A stretch of 7,639 nucleotides of DNA from the NCBI GenBank assembly GCA_018814945.1, contig JAHIYT010000135.1, positions 1 through 7,639 on the forward strand, given 5' to 3'. A model generated the notes under the pieces. It saw only the letters and a program-made list of their open reading frames with translations, did no database searches and had not been told where the DNA came from. This stretch comes from Patescibacteria group bacterium. GTDB lineage: Bacteria > Patescibacteriota > Gracilibacteria > UM-FILTER-43-11. Below, one piece after another: positions 5,438 to 7,639 of the stretch. The position numbers were made by a program, and so were the translations under genes. The stretch's first letter is position 1. Each line of letters starts with the position of its first letter.

Positions 5438-6025
5438 TTATTTAAATTTTAGAACAACTTGATTCTTTGGCATACTGACTTTCACCCCCTGCATTTTAAG
5501 TAATTCCAATGCTAACTGAAAGCCCATTTCATGATTCTCATATTGTTTATTTTTTAAACATTTTACTAAATCTCCAGCTTCTAATTTTCGATCATCTTTG
5601 CATTTATATTTTATTATCAAACTCTTATCTTTTTTATCGCACTCAAAAATGATTTCAGATGTGCAACACATAATCCTTCTTAATATTAATTCAATGCATT
5701 CCTTTAGCTTATTGCGATCAGCTTTAACGTTGCAATTCTTGATAAGCACAGTAAAATCTATTTTATTCTTTATTATTTCCTCTTCAAAAATGTAATAAAG
5801 CAATTCAATAATTTCCGAAATAGTTACATTTGCAAAATTGAATTTGAGCTTTTTGCCCAAAAACACATCCCTATATGTCACCAATAATGCTGCTACTCGA
5901 ATCAGGGTAAATATCCTTTCCTTCTCCTTTTTTGTAATTTTTTCGTTACTGGTGTATATGTTTATTATAGTAAATATGTTCAGTAACTCATGTCTGATAA
6001 ACCCCTTTATCTCTTCTTTGCTCAT
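5438..6025 (-). CDS. Spo0B/ChpT-like histidine phosphotransferase candidate (degenerate histidine kinase), 195 aa
   Basis: The protein opens directly with a dimerisation/phosphoacceptor helix: IKGFIRHELLNIFTII, with H12. The spacing H-[DE]-x-x-N-x-[LF]-x-x-I is that of SpoB-type H-boxes (Spo0B has RHDWMNKLQLI around H30), unlike the HE-F-RTPL box of the neighbouring kinase. A second helix follows (about 34-56), then a reduced ATPase-like domain. ADRNKLKECIELILRRI occupies the N-box place but has RR where kinases have NN. No DxGxG G1 box is found. NHEMGFQLALELLKMQG is a remnant of the GxGLGL box without its glycines. So it should accept and pass on phosphate but not bind ATP. Its length is close to that of Spo0B (192 aa). 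There is no sensor or TM segment. It is first gene of an operon with the DNA-binding regulator. The alternative is an inactive or phosphatase-only kinase relative. Confidence 0.66.
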   Translation of the reverse strand: MSKEEIKGFIRHELLNIFTIINIYTSNEKITKKEKERIFTLIRVAALLVTYRDVFLGKKLKFNFANVTISEIIELLYYIFEEEIIKNKIDFTVLIKNCNVKADRNKLKECIELILRRIMCCTSEIIFECDKKDKSLIIKYKCKDDRKLEAGDLVKCLKNKQYENHEMGFQLALELLKMQGVKVSMPKNQVVLKFK

Positions 6026-6038
6026 ATTTTTTAATAAA

Positions 6039-6067
6039 ATTTTAATTATGAGGGGATATTGTTTGAA
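6039..6067 (-). promoter_or_regulatory. Candidate promoter of the phosphotransferase-regulator operon
   Basis: On the minus strand TTCAAA (6062-6067, 4 of 6) and TAAAAT (6039-6044, 5 of 6) are 17 nt apart. The start would be near 6032, about 6 nt from the ATG at 6025, giving an almost leaderless mRNA, which fits the missing Shine-Dalgarno sequence. A second TATAAT on this strand (6104-6109) lacks a good -35. Confidence 0.42.
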
Positions 6068-6081
6068 GTGAGGGATTATTC
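6049..6081. promoter_or_regulatory. Imperfect direct repeat, possible response-regulator operator
   Basis: TGAGGGGATATTG (6049-6061) and TGAGGGATTATTC (6069-6081) match at 10 of 13 positions and start 20 bp apart, about two helical turns. They fall within the two divergent promoters, overlapping their spacers and -35 boxes. OmpR/PhoB-class regulators bind direct repeats on one face of the helix, and the cluster encodes such a regulator. The assignment is inference. Confidence 0.38.
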
Positions 6082-6087
6082 TATAAT
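6059..6087 (+). promoter_or_regulatory. Candidate promoter of the stand-alone receiver gene
   Basis: A perfect TATAAT (6082-6087) has a weak -35 TTGTTT (6059-6064, 3 of 6) at 17 nt. The start would be near 6094, giving a leader of about 170 nt. Its -35 overlaps the -35 of the opposing promoter by 3 bp, so the two are likely to compete for polymerase or be controlled together. The weak -35 would fit an activated promoter. Confidence 0.42.
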
Positions 6088-6159
6088 AACGAAGGCACTC
6101 TGGATTATATACAAGAAGAAACGTTTTAGAAAGTAATTTTTCATCAATAGGGTTACTCT

Positions 6160-6198
6160 TGAATCATTTGTCCCGCCAGGGCGGGACTGCATGATTCA
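6160..6198. repeat. GC-rich nested palindrome in the receiver leader
   Basis: The outer stem TGAATCAT (6160-6167) pairs with ATGATTCA (6191-6198). The inner stem GTCCCGCC (6170-6177) pairs with GGCGGGAC (6180-6187), with AG at the tip. A small internal loop (TT / TGC) separates them: 16 perfect pairs in 39 nt. The GC core contrasts sharply with the AT-rich surroundings. No T-tract follows. It is either an RNA structure in the leader or a copy of a dispersed palindromic repeat. Confidence 0.72.
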
Positions 6199-6224
6199 TC
6201 CTCATTACACTAGGCCTCACGGCC

Positions 6225-6246
6225 CGCCCCGATGCACTTCGGGGTG
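6225..6246. repeat. Second GC-rich hairpin in the receiver leader
   Basis: CGCCCCGA (6225-6232) pairs with TCGGGGTG (6239-6246), 8 bp with one G-U, around loop TGCACT. It ends 16 nt before the receiver ATG. With the palindrome at 6160-6198 it makes most of the last 100 nt of the leader foldable. Confidence 0.55.
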
Positions 6247-6262
6247 TAACTCGCTACTACCC

Positions 6263-6628
6263 ATGAACAAAATTTTAATATTAGAAGATGAAGATGTTTT
6301 AGCAAAAATCTACAAGAAAAAACTAGAATCGGATGGTTTCGAGGTAATTTGGGTAAGAACAACTAATGAAGCGGAAAAACAGGCAGTTAAAACTGATATA
6401 GACGTCTTTTTAGTGGATCATGGAATAGCAAATGAGGAAAGATCCGGATTAGACCTAATTCCAATTCTAAAAAAAGCTCGACCTGATTCAGAAGTGATCA
6501 TGCTTTCAAATTTCAGCGACTTTCAATTAGAAAAAGAAGCAAAGGAGGCCGGAGCTAGTGATTATTTATTAAAGATCGATACCACTCCTAAAAAACTTTC
6601 TGCATATATCAAAAAGCTAATTTCTTAA
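6263..6628 (+). CDS. Stand-alone receiver-domain response regulator (Spo0F/CheY-like), 121 aa
   Basis: A single receiver domain with no output domain. Visible residues are the acidic cluster LEDED (E8-D11), phosphoacceptor D52 in VFLVDHGIA, S82 in VIMLSNFS at the Thr/Ser switch position and K104 in DYLLKID. Such proteins act by protein contact (CheY) or as phosphate shuttles in relays (Spo0F); the neighbouring genes favour the second. An upstream in-frame ATG at 6191 would add 24 residues, but these are encoded by the palindromic leader and look non-native (many His, Pro and Cys). The ATG at 6263 begins the canonical first strand MNKILILEDE. There is no Shine-Dalgarno sequence. The last 12 bp overlap the 3' end of the convergent kinase gene. 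Confidence 0.92.
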   Translation: MNKILILEDEDVLAKIYKKKLESDGFEVIWVRTTNEAEKQAVKTDIDVFLVDHGIANEERSGLDLIPILKKARPDSEVIMLSNFSDFQLEKEAKEAGASDYLLKIDTTPKKLSAYIKKLIS

Positions 6629-7639
6629 AGTAAAACAGAAGGCTGCACCACCCAAATCAGCATCTTCAACCCAAACCTCTCCCCTATGTAACTCAACGAC
6701 TTTCTTGCAAATATAAAGACCAAGTCCGATCCCACTACCCATATTAACGGTTTGGAATTTTTCGAATATTCTCTTTCTGGATGCCTTAGGAATGCCTTTA
6801 CCATTGTCACAAATTTTTATAAGAACTCCATCTTTATTCTTTTCTATTTGTATTTCAACCCGCCCTTTTTTTTCTGTATGTTTATAGGCATTGTTTAATA
6901 TGTTATGAAAAACCTGTCTAACCTGAGACCTATCAATCTCCATATTAGTTTTATTTTTCAGTCCATCTTTTAATGACAGCTTTATTTTCTTTTTGGACAT
7001 TACAGAAATGAAATCTTTATAAATTTCATTAATAAAATCCTTCATACTAGTTTTTTCCTTTTTAACTTCAACTTTATTCAAGTCGTATTGCTGTACACTA
7101 AATAATTTCTTCATTAAATCTTTTAAATTTCCTAAAGAGGTATCTATTACTTTTAAATCATCAACCAATTCACTAGCTTCCTTTTCCTCCCCCTTGCTGG
7201 ACTCCAGTATCTCTTCCATTTGGAAAGAGGCAATATTTAATGGAGTTCTAAATTCGTGCGCTGTAACGGCGATAAAATCAGATTGTTGGCGTAATAGTTC
7301 ATTAATCTGTTTAATTTTCTTTTGTAAGTTTTTCGTTTTTCTATCAATAATGGCTTTCATTAAATTATTCTCCTCCTGCAAATTCATTTTAAGTAATACA
7401 TTCATAAGCCCAACTTCCAAATCTCTTTTAAGATCAATAATTTCTTCAATCTCTTCTTTGGAATAAGAAGAAGCCTCTTCTTTTTTATTGAGAACGAAAA
7501 ATCCAATCAAATTCTTCTCAGAAAATAACGGCAAACACAAACTTGCATCCAATTGATTAAGATTTGATATAAGAAAACGCTTAATTCCAACGGGAAGCCT
7601 TTGAAATTTAATTTCATCTTTAATCAAAACATCTTTTCC
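6617..7639 (-). CDS. GAF-HisKA-HATPase_c sensor histidine kinase (5' end cut by window)
   Basis: The frame is open to the window edge (GKDV before the first in-frame TTG), so the start is outside; 340 residues are present. Counting from the window edge, order is: the end of a GAF-like sensor domain (LCLPLFSEKNLIGFFVLNKK, about 34-53), a coiled-coil linker (about 85-122), a HisKA domain with phosphoacceptor H128 in VTAHEFRTPLN, then the ATPase domain with N box HNILNNAYKHT, G1 box CDNGKGIP, F box IFEKF and G2 box GSGIGLGLYI. All catalytic motifs are intact. No TM segment is seen in the part available, and a GAF domain suggests a soluble sensor of a small ligand or redox state, but the missing N-terminus could change this. 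The gene runs towards the receiver gene and overlaps it by 12 bp. An 8-T run at 6866-6873 lies within it. Confidence 0.93.
   Translation of the reverse strand, partial: GKDVLIKDEIKFQRLPVGIKRFLISNLNQLDASLCLPLFSEKNLIGFFVLNKKEEASSYSKEEIEEIIDLKRDLEVGLMNVLLKMNLQEENNLMKAIIDRKTKNLQKKIKQINELLRQQSDFIAVTAHEFRTPLNIASFQMEEILESSKGEEKEASELVDDLKVIDTSLGNLKDLMKKLFSVQQYDLNKVEVKKEKTSMKDFINEIYKDFISVMSKKKIKLSLKDGLKNKTNMEIDRSQVRQVFHNILNNAYKHTEKKGRVEIQIEKNKDGVLIKICDNGKGIPKASRKRIFEKFQTVNMGSGIGLGLYICKKVVELHRGEVWVEDADLGGAAFCFTLRN

Noticed and set aside
5598..6071. Plus-strand ORFs opposite the phosphotransferase-like gene
   Set aside because: Their hydrophobic, Ser/Ile/Phe-rich translations are the usual shadow of a Lys/Glu-rich gene on the other strand.
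6191..6262. ATG-initiated extension of the receiver protein
   Set aside because: The added 24 residues come from palindromic leader DNA and precede the canonical first beta strand of the receiver.
7625..7627. TTG as the kinase start
   Set aside because: The frame stays open through 7639 and the protein begins in mid GAF-like domain, so the gene is cut by the window.

Overview
The window looks like chromosome from an AT-rich bacterium, with GC at about one third by eye. It has tightly packed genes, two bacterial tRNA genes with the CCA end encoded, no visible Shine-Dalgarno sequence at most starts, and short intergenic palindromes. I lean towards a Candidate Phyla Radiation (Patescibacteria) lineage, but that is inference: no rRNA or marker protein is present. 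TGG serves as Trp and TGA, TAA and TAG all occur as stops, so there is no sign of a recoded UGA. No phage, IS element or CRISPR array is visible.

Layout. Positions 1-2582 run on the plus strand: the 3' end of a U32-family peptidase/tRNA-modification protein, an orphan 78-aa gene with its own promoter and a terminator-like hairpin, tRNA-Lys(CTT), a GT4-type glycosyltransferase, and a two-TM SAM methyltransferase of the FAM173/ATPSCKMT type. Three AT-rich inverted repeats of similar build but different sequence sit in the gaps, at 201-257, 779-835 and 1922-2007. A SpoT/MESH1-type HD hydrolase-like gene (2583-3809, minus) abuts the methyltransferase tail to tail. It is divergent from a promoter, tRNA-Ala(GGC) and an MsrQ/YedZ-like haem membrane protein (4077-4700).

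The most interesting part is 4704-7639, a cluster of four signalling proteins: a GAF-HisKA-HATPase histidine kinase (6617-7639, cut by the window end), a stand-alone receiver (6263-6628), a 195-aa protein with a phosphoacceptor-type His but a degenerate ATPase domain (5438-6025), and an OmpR/PhoB-class DNA-binding response regulator (4704-5405). These are the parts needed for a His-Asp-His-Asp phosphorelay like Bacillus KinA-Spo0F-Spo0B-Spo0A. The 195-aa protein would be the Spo0B/ChpT-like phosphotransferase. The receiver and phosphotransferase genes diverge from overlapping promoters that carry a 20-bp-spaced imperfect direct repeat, a plausible operator for the response regulator. The receiver gene has a leader of about 170 nt with two GC-rich hairpins.

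Confident calls are the two tRNAs, the glycosyltransferase, the kinase, both response regulators, the methyltransferase fold and the HD-hydrolase fold. Promoter calls, the operator and the phosphorelay wiring are inferences from sequence and layout.
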